The translations under genes and the position numbers were made by a program. From contig NZ_JAZAPB010000002.1 of assembly GCF_036321025.1 (NCBI RefSeq), positions 1,178,001 through 1,242,000 on the forward strand: DNA of 64,000 bases, read 5' to 3'. Source of the DNA: Alteraurantiacibacter hainanensis (GTDB lineage: Bacteria > Pseudomonadota > Alphaproteobacteria > Sphingomonadales > Sphingomonadaceae). How positions within the stretch are numbered: position 1 is the first letter of the stretch; every line of letters begins with the position of its first letter. This document shows, in pieces, positions 25,555 through 34,263 of the stretch. Below the pieces are notes generated by a model. That model was not told where the DNA came from. It made no database searches and worked only from the letters and a program-made list of their open reading frames with translations.

Positions 25555-26466
25555 TCATCCGCAGAAATTCGCGCGTGCGGCCTCGTATTCGGAGATCAGC
25601 TGCTCGCAGATTTCCCTGGTGGGGCGAACGTCGCGAACAGATCCGGTGCCGTGTCCGGCGGACCATATCGTTTTCCAGGCCTTCGCTTCCTCGTTCAGCG
25701 ACATTTCGCCCGGTGCATCGTGCAACTGTGCCGCCTCCAGGCTGGGTGTCAGGAAGTTGGCGCCAACGCCTGTCACCTTGTTGGTGTAGGTGATGTCCTT
25801 CGCACTGGCGCCGATCATCATGTCCTTCTGGCCCTGTGGAGCCATGCTTTCCTCGGCCGCGATGAAGTGGCTGCCGAAATAGGCGAAGTCGCACCCCATC
25901 ATCTGCGCGGCAGCGATGTGGCCGCCGTGGCTCATCGATCCCGAAAGGATCAGCGCGCCGTCCCAGAACTCGCGGATTTCGCTGGTGAGGGCGAAGGGGC
26001 TGAAGGTGCCGGCATGGCCGCCCGCTCCGGCAGCGACGGCGATGATGCCGTCAACGCCGGCTTCTGCCGCCTTTTCGGCGTGGCGGCGCTGGATCACGTC
26101 ATGAAAGACCAGGCCGCCATAGGAATGGACGGCATCGACCAGGTCGGAAACCGCGCCCAGCGAAGTGATGATCAGCGGCACCTTGTGCTTGATGCAGACT
26201 TCGAGATCGGCCTGCACCCGCGGGTTGGACCCGTGGACGATCAGGTTGACCCCATAGGGTGCCGCATCGTCGCCCAGCCGCTCCTCGATCTCGCAGAGCC
26301 ATTCGTCGAACCCTTCGGTCGATCGCTGGTTCAGCGCGGGGAAGGTGCCGCACAGCCCGGCCTTGCAGCTTTCCACCACGAGGTCGGGGCCGGATACGAG
26401 GAACATGGGGGCGACGATGGCGGGCACTTTCAGCCCGCCAGCGAAGCTCTCCAGCGGCGTCGTCAA
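25555..26466 (-). CDS. Nitronate monooxygenase family flavoprotein
   Basis: A 303-residue FMN-dependent TIM-barrel of the nitronate monooxygenase/2-nitropropane dioxygenase family (VPAIVAPMFLVSGPDLV at the start, GVDGIIAVAAGAGGHAG and LSGSMSHGGHIAAAQMMGCDFAYFG for FMN). The start is a TTG at 26466 that overlaps the acyl-CoA dehydrogenase stop (TTGA), with GAGGACG upstream; no ATG exists near the N-terminal motif. Members of this family also act as enoyl-ACP reductases or NADH:quinone reductases, so its role inside a beta-oxidation operon may be unrelated to nitronates. Confidence 0.85.
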   Translation of the reverse strand: MTTPLESFAGGLKVPAIVAPMFLVSGPDLVVESCKAGLCGTFPALNQRSTEGFDEWLCEIEERLGDDAAPYGVNLIVHGSNPRVQADLEVCIKHKVPLIITSLGAVSDLVDAVHSYGGLVFHDVIQRRHAEKAAEAGVDGIIAVAAGAGGHAGTFSPFALTSEIREFWDGALILSGSMSHGGHIAAAQMMGCDFAYFGSHFIAAEESMAPQGQKDMMIGASAKDITYTNKVTGVGANFLTPSLEAAQLHDAPGEMSLNEEAKAWKTIWSAGHGTGSVRDVRPTREICEQLISEYEAARANFCG

Positions 26467-28253
26467 AACGCGTCCTCCGGCATGTCCATCATGCTGCCCT
26501 TGCCGCTGGTGATGGCCATCATCTGCGCCATCGCGGGCGGAAGCAGGCGATCGAAGAAGAACCGTGCGGTGACGATCTTGGCTTCGTAGAAGGCCTTTTC
26601 GTCGGTGCCTTCCTCCAGCCTGGCGTGGGCGATCTTGGCCGCCTTGGCAAAGCAGTAGCCCATGGCGACGAAGCCCAGCAGACGCAGGTAGTCGGTGGCG
26701 GCAGCGCCAGCTTCCTCGGGATCCTTCAGGCCCTTCTGCGCGATGTGGCCGGTGGACATCTGCAACGCGCCGAAGGCCTGCTGCAGACTGGCGGTCATCT
26801 TCCCGATGTGGGCGTCAGAGCCGTGGTCCTCGATGAACTGCGACACCGGGTGGAAGAAACTGCGCAGGTTCTTGCCCATGCGATCCGGCAGCTTGCGGCC
26901 GACGAGGTCCAGCGCCTGGATGCCGTTCGTGCCCTCATAAATCTGGGCGATGCGGGCATCGCGGGCGAACTGTTCGACACCGGTTTCCTGGATGTAGCCA
27001 TGACCGCCGTGCACCTGCACCGCGATGTGCGCACTCTCGTGTCCAAGATCGGTGAACAGCGCCTTCACGACCGGCGTCATCAGGGCGACGAAATCCTTCG
27101 CCCGCTCGCGCGCTTCGGGCTCTTTCGCCGCATGTTCGGCGTCCAGAGCGCGGCTGACCCACGCGGAAACCGCGCGGCTGCCCTCGTTGTAGGCGCGCAT
27201 GGTCATCAGCATGCGGCGCACATCGGGATGGACGATGATCGGATCGGCCGGGCCATCGGGATTCTTCACGCCCGACAGCGAGCGGCCCTGCAGGCGATCC
27301 TTCGCGTAGTAGACGGCCGACTGATAGGCGATCTCGCCCACGCCCAGGCCCTGGATACCGACCGCCACGCGTTCGGTGTTCATCATGGCGAACATGGCTT
27401 CCAGTCCGCGATGCGGCTTGCCCACGAGCCAGCCCTTGGCGTCCTCGAAAGACATCTGGCACGTGGCCGATGCCTTCAGGCCCATCTTGTGTTCGATGGC
27501 CGTGGCCGTGGCGTTGTTGAAATCGCCCAGCGATCCGTCGTCCTTGGGAAGGTATTTCGGCACCAGGAACAGCGAGATGCCTTTCACCCCGGGAGGGGCA
27601 TCGGGCAGGCGCGCCAGCACCAGGTGGACGATGTTGTCGGTCAGGTCGTGGTCGCCGGCGCTGATGAAGATCTTGTTGCCGGTGACGAGGTAGCTGCCGT
27701 CGTCCTGCGGTTCCGCCTTGGTGCGCAGCATGCCCAGGTCCGTGCCGCAGTGCGATTCTGTCAGGCACATGGTGCCGGTCCATTCGCCGTTGGCCATCTT
27801 CGGCATGTAGAAGTTCTTCAGGTCGTCGCTGCCATAGGCTTCCAGCGCCACCATCGCGCCGTTGGTGAGGCCCGGGTAGAGGCCGAAGCTGAGATTGGCC
27901 GAGCAGGTCATCTCTTCCACCATCTTGCCGATCGCATGCGGCGCGCCCTGGCCGCCCCATTTCTCGGCCACGCCAAGTCCGGCCCAGCCGCCCTCGCAGA
28001 ACTGCTTGTAGGCGTCCTGGAACCCTTCCGGCGTGCGGACCACGCCGTTCTCGATGCGGCAGCCTTCCTGATCGCCGGGCCAGTTGATCGGCAGCAGCAC
28101 GTCACGGCACAGCTTGTTCGCTTCCTCGAGAATGGCGTTCGTCACGTCCTCGTCGAAATCCTCGAACCCCTCGAGTTCGCCGAAGCCGTCGTCCTCGTGG
28201 AGTTCGTAGATGTTGAAGCGCATGTCGCGGATGGGGGCTTCATAGACTTGCAT
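26463..28253 (-). CDS. Acyl-CoA dehydrogenase (long, DmdC/FadE5-like type)
   Basis: First step of beta-oxidation: FAD-dependent alpha,beta-dehydrogenation of acyl-CoA. At 596 residues it is the long form with an extra N-terminal segment and a C-terminal extension. Visible motifs: MCLTESHCGTDLGMLRT (FAD binding), GNKIFISAGDHDLTDNIVHL, QVHGGHGYIQETGVEQ and the catalytic Glu in RIAQIYEGTNGIQALD. ATG 28253 is 20 bp past the fadB stop, and the gene overlaps the next one by 4 bases. Confidence 0.93.
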   Translation of the reverse strand: MQVYEAPIRDMRFNIYELHEDDGFGELEGFEDFDEDVTNAILEEANKLCRDVLLPINWPGDQEGCRIENGVVRTPEGFQDAYKQFCEGGWAGLGVAEKWGGQGAPHAIGKMVEEMTCSANLSFGLYPGLTNGAMVALEAYGSDDLKNFYMPKMANGEWTGTMCLTESHCGTDLGMLRTKAEPQDDGSYLVTGNKIFISAGDHDLTDNIVHLVLARLPDAPPGVKGISLFLVPKYLPKDDGSLGDFNNATATAIEHKMGLKASATCQMSFEDAKGWLVGKPHRGLEAMFAMMNTERVAVGIQGLGVGEIAYQSAVYYAKDRLQGRSLSGVKNPDGPADPIIVHPDVRRMLMTMRAYNEGSRAVSAWVSRALDAEHAAKEPEARERAKDFVALMTPVVKALFTDLGHESAHIAVQVHGGHGYIQETGVEQFARDARIAQIYEGTNGIQALDLVGRKLPDRMGKNLRSFFHPVSQFIEDHGSDAHIGKMTASLQQAFGALQMSTGHIAQKGLKDPEEAGAAATDYLRLLGFVAMGYCFAKAAKIAHARLEEGTDEKAFYEAKIVTARFFFDRLLPPAMAQMMAITSGKGSMMDMPEDAF

Positions 28254-28273
28254 TGGACAAATCCTCTCTCGGG

Positions 28274-30601
28274 TCAGTTACGCAGCGGCTTGCCGGTTTC
28301 GAGCATGTGCTCGACACGGGCCTGCGACTTCGGGTTGCGGACAAGGCGCATGAAGCTATCGCGCTCCAGCTTCAGCAGGTCGGCCTCGGTCACGATCTCG
28401 GTAACGTCGGTATCACCGCCGGTCAGGATGGTGGCAAGTTCGCCTGCGACGGTCACGTCGTGGTCGGTTGCCTTGCCCTGACGGTGGAAGCTCTCGACCG
28501 CCAGTTCCAGCGCAGCCTTGCCGCTTGGTCCGGGCAGGCGATATTCGGGCTTTTCCGGAGCCTCGTATCCATCCACCATCGCCAGTGCGCGCTGCTTCGC
28601 GTCGTACAGAAGGCGGTCGCGGTTCATGGTGATGCCGTCGTCATGGCGCAGGAAACCGTATTCCTTGCCCTCGGCAGCCGACTTGGCGACCGTGGCGACG
28701 GAAATGATCTCGAAAGCCTTTGATACCGCGGGCATCGGGCCGTTGGGGTGGCGCGGATTGTTTTCCCAGCGAGACAGCATCTCGCCGCAGCCACCCCATC
28801 CCGGAACGATGCCGACGCCGGTTTCGACCAGGCCGATGTAGGTTTCGGCATGGGCCTGGATGGCATCGGAGTTGAGACAGATCTCGCAGCCGCCGCCCAG
28901 CGCCATTCCAGCCGGGGCCGATACGACGGGGAAGGGGGCATACTTCAGCGCCTTGTAGGCATCCTGTCCGCCTTTCACGAGCTTCTCCACCTCGCTCCAT
29001 GCGGCGATATTCAGCGCGAACATGGCAAGGCCGAGATTGGCACCGGCAGAGAAGTTGGAGCCTTCGTTGTAAACGACGAGAGCCTTGTAGTCCTTCTTCA
29101 CCAGCGGGACGGCCTTCTGGATGAGCTTCATCACCTGCTCGTCCAGCGCGTTCATCTTGCCGGTGAATTCCAGCGCGACCACGCCGTCGCCGACGTCCCA
29201 CAGAGCGGCGGATCCATTGGCCATCAGCGGCTCTGCGGTCAGCTTGATGTCTTCCAGCAACAGCACGCCTTCGGGGCGTTCGACGTCGTGGTATTCGCCG
29301 TCGGTGCCCAGGTACTGGCGCTTGCCGCCTTCCACGCGGTAGAAGCTGCGGCCATCGGCCATGCGCAGGATTTCCGGCACCGGCAGGTCGTCGGCCTCGA
29401 GGCGTTCGACCAGGTGCGAGACGCCGATCTTGTCGATCATCTCGAACGGGCCGGACTTCCAGTTGTAGCCCAGCTTCATCGCGTCATCCACGCCGACAAC
29501 CGTGGCCGTCGCCTCGGGCACAATGCTGGCTGCGTAGGAGAGGGTGGGGCCGAGAATGGCCCAGGCGTAGTCGCCCACCTTGCCTTCCTGCGAGATAAGG
29601 GCCTTCAGGTCCTTCTTCGCGGGGCCGCGAACGATGCCGGGGCGAGCCGCCGCACGGTATTCGCCGGACTTCAGGTCCTTGGCTTCCTTCACCTTGCCAC
29701 CGCCTTCGCGGTTGATGCGATAGAAGCCGCCTTTGCCCTTGCGGCCGGTGTAGCCGCTCTCGATCATGCCCTCGATCAGCTTCTCGCTGCGGGCGATCTT
29801 CTGGTACCAGTCGTCCTCCGGCAGGGTGGAGGTGAGGCTTTCCATCAGGTGCGGCATCAGGTCGATGCCGATCAGGTCGATCAGCCCGAACACGCCGGTC
29901 TTGGGCACGCCCATCGGACGGCCGCCGATCTCGTCGGCCTCCTCCACCGAAATACCCATGTCGAATGCGGAATTCACCGCCTGCTGGATCCAGAAGGTGC
30001 CGATGCGGTTGGCGATGAAGCCGGGCGAATCCTCGGCATCGACGGGGGTCTTGCCCAGTTTCCGGTCCACGAATTCGCGGACCATTTCCAGCGTGCGCTT
30101 GTCCGTCTGCGGACCGGCCACGAGTTCGATCAACCGCATGTAGCGGGGCGGATTGAAGAAGTGAGTGATCAGGAAATCGCGCTTGAAGGCGTCGGACCGG
30201 CCCTCGGTCAGCTTCTCCAGCGGGATGGTGGAGGTGTTGGAGGACACGGCCGTGCCTTCCTTGCGCACCTTTTCCAGCTTGGAATAGAGGTCCTGCTTGA
30301 TGTCGAGCCGTTCGATGATGGCTTCCACCACCCAGTCGCACTCGGCAACCTTGTCCAGGTCGTCCTCGATATTGCCGGTTTCCACCAGCCTGGCCGGACG
30401 CTTGCCCATGAAGGGGGCAGGGTCGGCCTTCAGCATTTTCTTCACCGCGCCTTCGGCGATGGCATTGCGATTGTCGCCTTCCTTCGGAACGATATCCAGG
30501 AGCAGCACGGGTACCCCGGCATTGGCGATCTGAGCGGCGATCCCGGCACCCATCGTGCCGGCGCCGATCACGCAGACTTTCTTGATGGCCTTGTCGCTCA
30601 T
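28274..30601 (-). CDS. fadB: 3-hydroxyacyl-CoA dehydrogenase/enoyl-CoA hydratase (FadB/FadJ-like)
   Basis: Bifunctional beta-oxidation enzyme, 775 residues. Here the NAD-dependent dehydrogenase comes first: VCVIGAGTMGAGIAAQIAN at the N-terminus, SSNTSTIPLEKL, THFFNPPRYMRLIELV and DSPGFIANRIG. The crotonase (hydratase) domain is C-terminal, from about residue 470 to 690, with SNFSAGANL and AGMALGGGCEICL plus GLVETGVGIVPGWGG. This is the reverse of the E. coli FadB domain order and is the usual alphaproteobacterial form. The ATG at 30601 shares a base with the fadA stop (TAATG). Confidence 0.93.
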   Translation of the reverse strand: MSDKAIKKVCVIGAGTMGAGIAAQIANAGVPVLLLDIVPKEGDNRNAIAEGAVKKMLKADPAPFMGKRPARLVETGNIEDDLDKVAECDWVVEAIIERLDIKQDLYSKLEKVRKEGTAVSSNTSTIPLEKLTEGRSDAFKRDFLITHFFNPPRYMRLIELVAGPQTDKRTLEMVREFVDRKLGKTPVDAEDSPGFIANRIGTFWIQQAVNSAFDMGISVEEADEIGGRPMGVPKTGVFGLIDLIGIDLMPHLMESLTSTLPEDDWYQKIARSEKLIEGMIESGYTGRKGKGGFYRINREGGGKVKEAKDLKSGEYRAAARPGIVRGPAKKDLKALISQEGKVGDYAWAILGPTLSYAASIVPEATATVVGVDDAMKLGYNWKSGPFEMIDKIGVSHLVERLEADDLPVPEILRMADGRSFYRVEGGKRQYLGTDGEYHDVERPEGVLLLEDIKLTAEPLMANGSAALWDVGDGVVALEFTGKMNALDEQVMKLIQKAVPLVKKDYKALVVYNEGSNFSAGANLGLAMFALNIAAWSEVEKLVKGGQDAYKALKYAPFPVVSAPAGMALGGGCEICLNSDAIQAHAETYIGLVETGVGIVPGWGGCGEMLSRWENNPRHPNGPMPAVSKAFEIISVATVAKSAAEGKEYGFLRHDDGITMNRDRLLYDAKQRALAMVDGYEAPEKPEYRLPGPSGKAALELAVESFHRQGKATDHDVTVAGELATILTGGDTDVTEIVTEADLLKLERDSFMRLVRNPKSQARVEHMLETGKPLRN

Positions 30602-31737
30602 TATGCAGTCTCCAGGATCGTCGCGATGCCCTGTCCGCCACCGATGCACTGGGTGACGAGGGCGTATTTCTTGCCTTCGCGCTTCAGCAGGCTGGCGGCC
30701 TTGCCGACGATGCGCGCGCCGGTGGCGCCCAGCGGGTGGCCGATGGCAATGGCACCGCCATCCAGGTTGATCTTCTCTTCCGGAATGCCGAGGTCGCCAA
30801 TGCAGGCGATGGACTGGCTGGAGAACGCCTCGTTCAGTTCAACCACGTCGATGTCGTCCATGGTGAGGCCTGCGCGGGACAGTGCCTTCTTCGATGCCTC
30901 GACCGGACCGATGCCCATGATCTCGGGCGCGCAGCCGGAAATGGCCATGCTCTTGACCTTGGCGATCACGGGCAGGTTGTTCTTCGCGGCATAGTCGGCG
31001 CTGCACACCAGCACGGCGGCAGAACCGTCGGTCAGGGGAGAGGCGGTGCCTGCGGTCACGGTGCCATTCTCGTCGAACGAGAGCTTGAGACCAGCCAGAC
31101 CTTCGGCGGTGGTATCGGGGCGCGGCGTGCCGTCCACATCGACGACGGTGCCGTCGGGCAGGGTGATCGGCACGATCTCTTCCTTGAAGGAGCCCTTCTT
31201 AATCGCCTCGCCAGCCTTCTGCTGGCTCTTCAACGCGAAGGCTTCCTGCGCCTCGCGCGAAAGCTCGTACTTCCTCGCAACATTTTCCGCCGTGTCGCCC
31301 ATGCCGATGTAGGCGGCGCTGCGCTTGGCGAGTTCGGGGTTCGGCATGGGGTTGAACCCGGTCATCGGCACGCGGCTCATCGATTCGACGCCCGCGGCGA
31401 TGAATACTTCGCCCGCACCAAGCGCGATCTGGCCTGCGGCGTAGTGCACCGCGCTCATGGACGAACCGCAGAAACGGTTCATGGTCATGCCGCCGATGCT
31501 CAGCGGCAGGTCGGCCAGCAGCACGACGAGGCGCGCGATGTTGAAGCCCTGCTCGCCTTCGGGGAAGGCGCAGCCCATGAGCACGTCCTCGATATCATCG
31601 GCATTTACGCCGGTGCGTTCGATCAGGCCCTTGATGGTGTTGGCCGCCAGATCGTCCGGGCGGACCTTTGCCAGCGCGCCACGATGGGCGGGGTGGAACG
31701 GGGAGCGGACATATCCGGCAATGACGACATCACTCAT
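30601..31737 (-). CDS. fadA: Acetyl-CoA acyltransferase (thiolase)
   Basis: Last step of beta-oxidation: thiolytic release of acetyl-CoA. The 378-residue protein has the catalytic Cys in NRFCGSSMSAVH, the conserved NEAFSSQ, His in GHPLGATGARI and the second Cys in TQCIGGGQGIA. ATG 31737 is chosen because an upstream extension would run through the promoter. First gene of the minus-strand fad run; its promoter contains a 14-bp palindrome shared with the divergent acyl-CoA ligase. Confidence 0.94.
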   Translation of the reverse strand: MSDVVIAGYVRSPFHPAHRGALAKVRPDDLAANTIKGLIERTGVNADDIEDVLMGCAFPEGEQGFNIARLVVLLADLPLSIGGMTMNRFCGSSMSAVHYAAGQIALGAGEVFIAAGVESMSRVPMTGFNPMPNPELAKRSAAYIGMGDTAENVARKYELSREAQEAFALKSQQKAGEAIKKGSFKEEIVPITLPDGTVVDVDGTPRPDTTAEGLAGLKLSFDENGTVTAGTASPLTDGSAAVLVCSADYAAKNNLPVIAKVKSMAISGCAPEIMGIGPVEASKKALSRAGLTMDDIDVVELNEAFSSQSIACIGDLGIPEEKINLDGGAIAIGHPLGATGARIVGKAASLLKREGKKYALVTQCIGGGQGIATILETA

Positions 31738-31792
31738 TGTTTTCTCGTGCCTTTCTCTTTCGCGCGTTGACCTTTTGCGCCGAATGGTTACG

Positions 31793-31822
31793 ATAAAGTC
31801 TGTCACCTGACGTATACGTCAA
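31793..31822 (-). promoter_or_regulatory. Probable fadA promoter with overlapping operator
   Basis: On the minus strand TTGACG (31822-31817) and CTTTAT (31798-31793) are spaced by 18 bp, a good sigma-70-type pair. The -35 box lies inside the perfect palindrome TGACGTATACGTCA at 31808-31821, so a bound regulator would block it. The site is between divergent fadA and the acyl-CoA ligase gene. Confidence 0.6.
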
Positions 31823-31891
31823 GCAACGACAAATCAAGACGCAGTTTGAACGGTTCGCCCGTTTCCTGCGTCGACTAGGAAAGGATGTTCC

Positions 31892-33616
31892 ATGACCGTG
31901 GCGGCGGCAACGTCTCACCCGCTCGATCCTTCGCGGATCCTTGATGCAGAGGGCAAAATTCGGCCCCGGCTGCTGACTGAAAGCTTCGACCGGGCCGTCA
32001 CGCAGTTTCCCGACCGGGTGGCGATCGATTTTCTCGGACGCGAGTGGACCTATGGCGAACTGGGCCGGGAGGTCGACCGGGTGGCGGCAGGATTGCAGGC
32101 GCTGGGCCTTGAAAAGGATGACCGCTTCGGACTCTGCCTGCCGAACACGCCCTATTCGGTGATCCTCTACTACGCGGTTCTGCGCGCCGGGGGCATCGTG
32201 GTGCAGCTTAACCCGCTCTATTCCGAAAGCGAGGTGGAATTCCTCATCACCGATTCCGGCGCCAAGATGGTGGCGGTGCCCGATCTCGAGCTGCTGCATT
32301 CCAAGGTTGCCCACGCTTGGGGAGCGGAAGGCAGTTCGCTGGAGCGGATCGTCCTGTGTTCCATGGGCGACGTGCTGCCGTTCTGGAAAAGCATTGGCCT
32401 GCGCACGCTGAAACGGTCCGCGCTGGCGAAGAAGCAGGCGGGCGTCACCTATTCGCATTATCGCGATGTTGCTGGTCACAAGGCCTCTCTCCGCCCGGTC
32501 AAGCAGGATCCTGGCGATGTCGCGGTCCTGCAATATACAGGTGGAACGACCGGGCGGCCAAAGGGTGCCATGCTCACCCATGCAAGCCTTGCCGCCAATT
32601 CCGCTCAGATGCTGCTTCACATCGGCGAGGAGCGCGATCAGCAGGAACGCACGCTGGGCGTGCTGCCGCTGTTCCACGTCTTCGCGCTGACCTGCGTCCT
32701 CAATTTCGGTGTCGAAATTGCCGCCGAGCTGGTCCTTCTCCCGCGGTTTGAGATGGACGAGGTTCTGGCCACCATCAAGCGCAAGCCGCCGACGCAGATG
32801 TTCGGCGTGCCCACCATCTACAACGCGCTGGGTTCGCTGCCCGACGACAAGATCCCCGATCTGCGATCCGTGCGGACCAGCATCTCCGGTGGGGCGCCGC
32901 TGCCGCTGGAGGTGCGCAAGCAGTACGAGGCACGCACGGGCTCTCCCGTCTCGGAAGGCTATGGCCTGACGGAGGCATCGCCCATCATTACCAGCAACCC
33001 GTTGCTGGGGCGCCAGCCGGTGAAGGAAAATTCGGCCGGGCCCGCCTTCCCGCACACCGTGGTGGAGATCCGCGACCCGGAAACCGGCGCGCTTGTGCCA
33101 CAGGGCGAGCGCGGCGAGATATGCGCCCGCGGCCCGCAGCTGATGAAGGGCTACTGGAACCGTGACGACGCGACAGAGAAGGTTTTCGTCGAAGGCGCGC
33201 TGCGCACCGGCGACATCGGCTACCTGGACGAGGACGGTTATCTCTTCATCGTCGACCGCATCAAGGACCTGATCCTGTGCAGCGGGTATAACGTCTATCC
33301 GCGCACGATCGAGGATGCGGCCTACGAACATCCCGCGGTGAAGGAGGCGGTGGCCATCGGCATCCCCGACGATTATCGCGGCGAAGCGCCCAAGCTGTTC
33401 ATCGCGCTGCACGAAGGCGAGGAACTGGACGCTGCGACGCTGCACCAGTTCCTGAAGATGCGGCTCAGCCCGATCGAGATGCCCGATGCCTACGAATTCC
33501 GCGACGAACTGCCCAAGACGCTGGTGGGCAAGCTCGAGAAGAAGCAGCTCGTGGCCGAGGAGAAGGCCCGGGCCGAGGCGGCAAGGGCTGAAGCGGCAAA
33601 GGGGGGAAGTGCATGA
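31892..33616 (+). CDS. fadD: Long-chain fatty acid-CoA ligase
   Basis: Activates fatty acids to acyl-CoA using ATP. The 574-residue protein has the AMP-binding P-loop YTGGTTGRPKGAML, the SEGYGLTEASPI motif, LRTGDIGYLDEDGYLFIVDR and the C-terminal PKTLVGKLEKKQL with the adenylation lysine. ATG 31892 has AGGAAAGGA upstream. The C-terminus ends in a lysine/alanine/glutamate helix. The stop overlaps the MerR gene start (ATGA), so regulator and ligase are co-translated. Divergent from fadA over a shared operator. Confidence 0.92.
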   Translation: MTVAAATSHPLDPSRILDAEGKIRPRLLTESFDRAVTQFPDRVAIDFLGREWTYGELGREVDRVAAGLQALGLEKDDRFGLCLPNTPYSVILYYAVLRAGGIVVQLNPLYSESEVEFLITDSGAKMVAVPDLELLHSKVAHAWGAEGSSLERIVLCSMGDVLPFWKSIGLRTLKRSALAKKQAGVTYSHYRDVAGHKASLRPVKQDPGDVAVLQYTGGTTGRPKGAMLTHASLAANSAQMLLHIGEERDQQERTLGVLPLFHVFALTCVLNFGVEIAAELVLLPRFEMDEVLATIKRKPPTQMFGVPTIYNALGSLPDDKIPDLRSVRTSISGGAPLPLEVRKQYEARTGSPVSEGYGLTEASPIITSNPLLGRQPVKENSAGPAFPHTVVEIRDPETGALVPQGERGEICARGPQLMKGYWNRDDATEKVFVEGALRTGDIGYLDEDGYLFIVDRIKDLILCSGYNVYPRTIEDAAYEHPAVKEAVAIGIPDDYRGEAPKLFIALHEGEELDAATLHQFLKMRLSPIEMPDAYEFRDELPKTLVGKLEKKQLVAEEKARAEAARAEAAKGGSA

Positions 33617-34050
33617 GCGAGCCTGCAAAGGAAACGGCTGGCGGGATGCCCGGCTTCGAGGACATGAAGCAGGGCGATCTGAAAAGCATCGCGGAGGCAT
33701 CCGAGGCGCTGGGCGTTACCCAGCGCACGCTGCGCTTCTATGAAGACAAGGGCCTGATCCAACCCGGGCGAGTGGGATCCATGCGAGTCTATTCGCGGCG
33801 CGAAATGGGCCGCATGCAGTTGATCCTGCGCGGAAAGCGGCTGGGCTTCAGCATCCGCGAAATCGGCGAGTTCCTGAGCCTCTACGATCACGACCCCGAT
33901 CAGGTGGTGCAGGCAAAACGCATGCTGGAAGCCACGCAGGAACGGCTGGCGGAACTGCGCCAGCAACGCGAAGCTATCGATCAGACGATTGCCGAGCTCG
34001 AGAGCATCGAGGCCATGTCGCGGCGCCACCTCGCGCAGCGGGACAAGTAG
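33613..34050 (+). CDS. MerR-family transcriptional regulator, probable fatty-acid/acyl-CoA regulator
   Basis: A 145-residue DNA-binding protein. The MerR helix-turn-helix is at about residues 22-90 (LKSIAEASEALGVTQRTLRF, YEDKGLIQPGRVG, RVYSRREMGRMQLI), followed by a dimerising coiled coil (QAKRMLEATQERLAELRQQ). It has no metal-binding cysteines, so it is not a metal sensor. Its ATG overlaps the ligase stop. MerR proteins of the LiuR group control branched-chain amino acid and fatty acid catabolism in proteobacteria and bind ACGT-containing palindromes, which fits the palindrome in front of fadA; the pairing is inferred. Confidence 0.88.
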   Translation: MSEPAKETAGGMPGFEDMKQGDLKSIAEASEALGVTQRTLRFYEDKGLIQPGRVGSMRVYSRREMGRMQLILRGKRLGFSIREIGEFLSLYDHDPDQVVQAKRMLEATQERLAELRQQREAIDQTIAELESIEAMSRRHLAQRDK

Positions 34051-34085
34051 CCCAAAAACGGGTTCTCAGGAAAAGAGAGCGCGAA

Positions 34086-34160
34086 TGGTGGGCGTACCAA
34101 GGTTCGAACTTGGGACCCCTACGATGTCAACATAGTGCTCTACCACTGAGCTATACGCCC
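34086..34160 (-). tRNA. tRNA-Val (anticodon GAC)
   Basis: Reading the minus strand from 34160, the 7-bp acceptor stem GGGCGTA/TACGCCC, D-arm AGCTCAGTGGTAGAGC, a 5-bp anticodon stem around TTGACAT (anticodon GAC) and the T-loop GTTCGAACC all fold. The CCA end is encoded (34086-34088 on the plus strand as TGG). No integrase or att-like direct repeat is visible next to it. Confidence 0.96.
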
Positions 34161-34263
34161 ACACCATTCGGGTTTTGCCGTCTCGCCAAGCGGACGGCAG
34201 GCGGGCCATCTAGCGCCGCCGCTCGGCTTTCGCAAGAGGGGTTTCGCGGCAATAGCGCAGTGT

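Noticed and set aside
26259..28481. 740-codon plus-strand frame
   Set aside because: Antisense shadow of the acyl-CoA dehydrogenase and neighbouring gene; His/Gln/Arg/Asp-rich with no domain.
28748..30994. 748-codon plus-strand frame
   Set aside because: Antisense shadow of fadB; composition is that of reversed high-GC coding sequence.
31730..33700. 656-codon minus-strand frame
   Set aside because: Antisense of the acyl-CoA ligase; would also cover the fadA promoter.
34086..34160. tRNA-Val as an integration site for a genomic island
   Set aside because: No integrase, no direct repeat of the tRNA 3' end and no compositional break were seen next to it.
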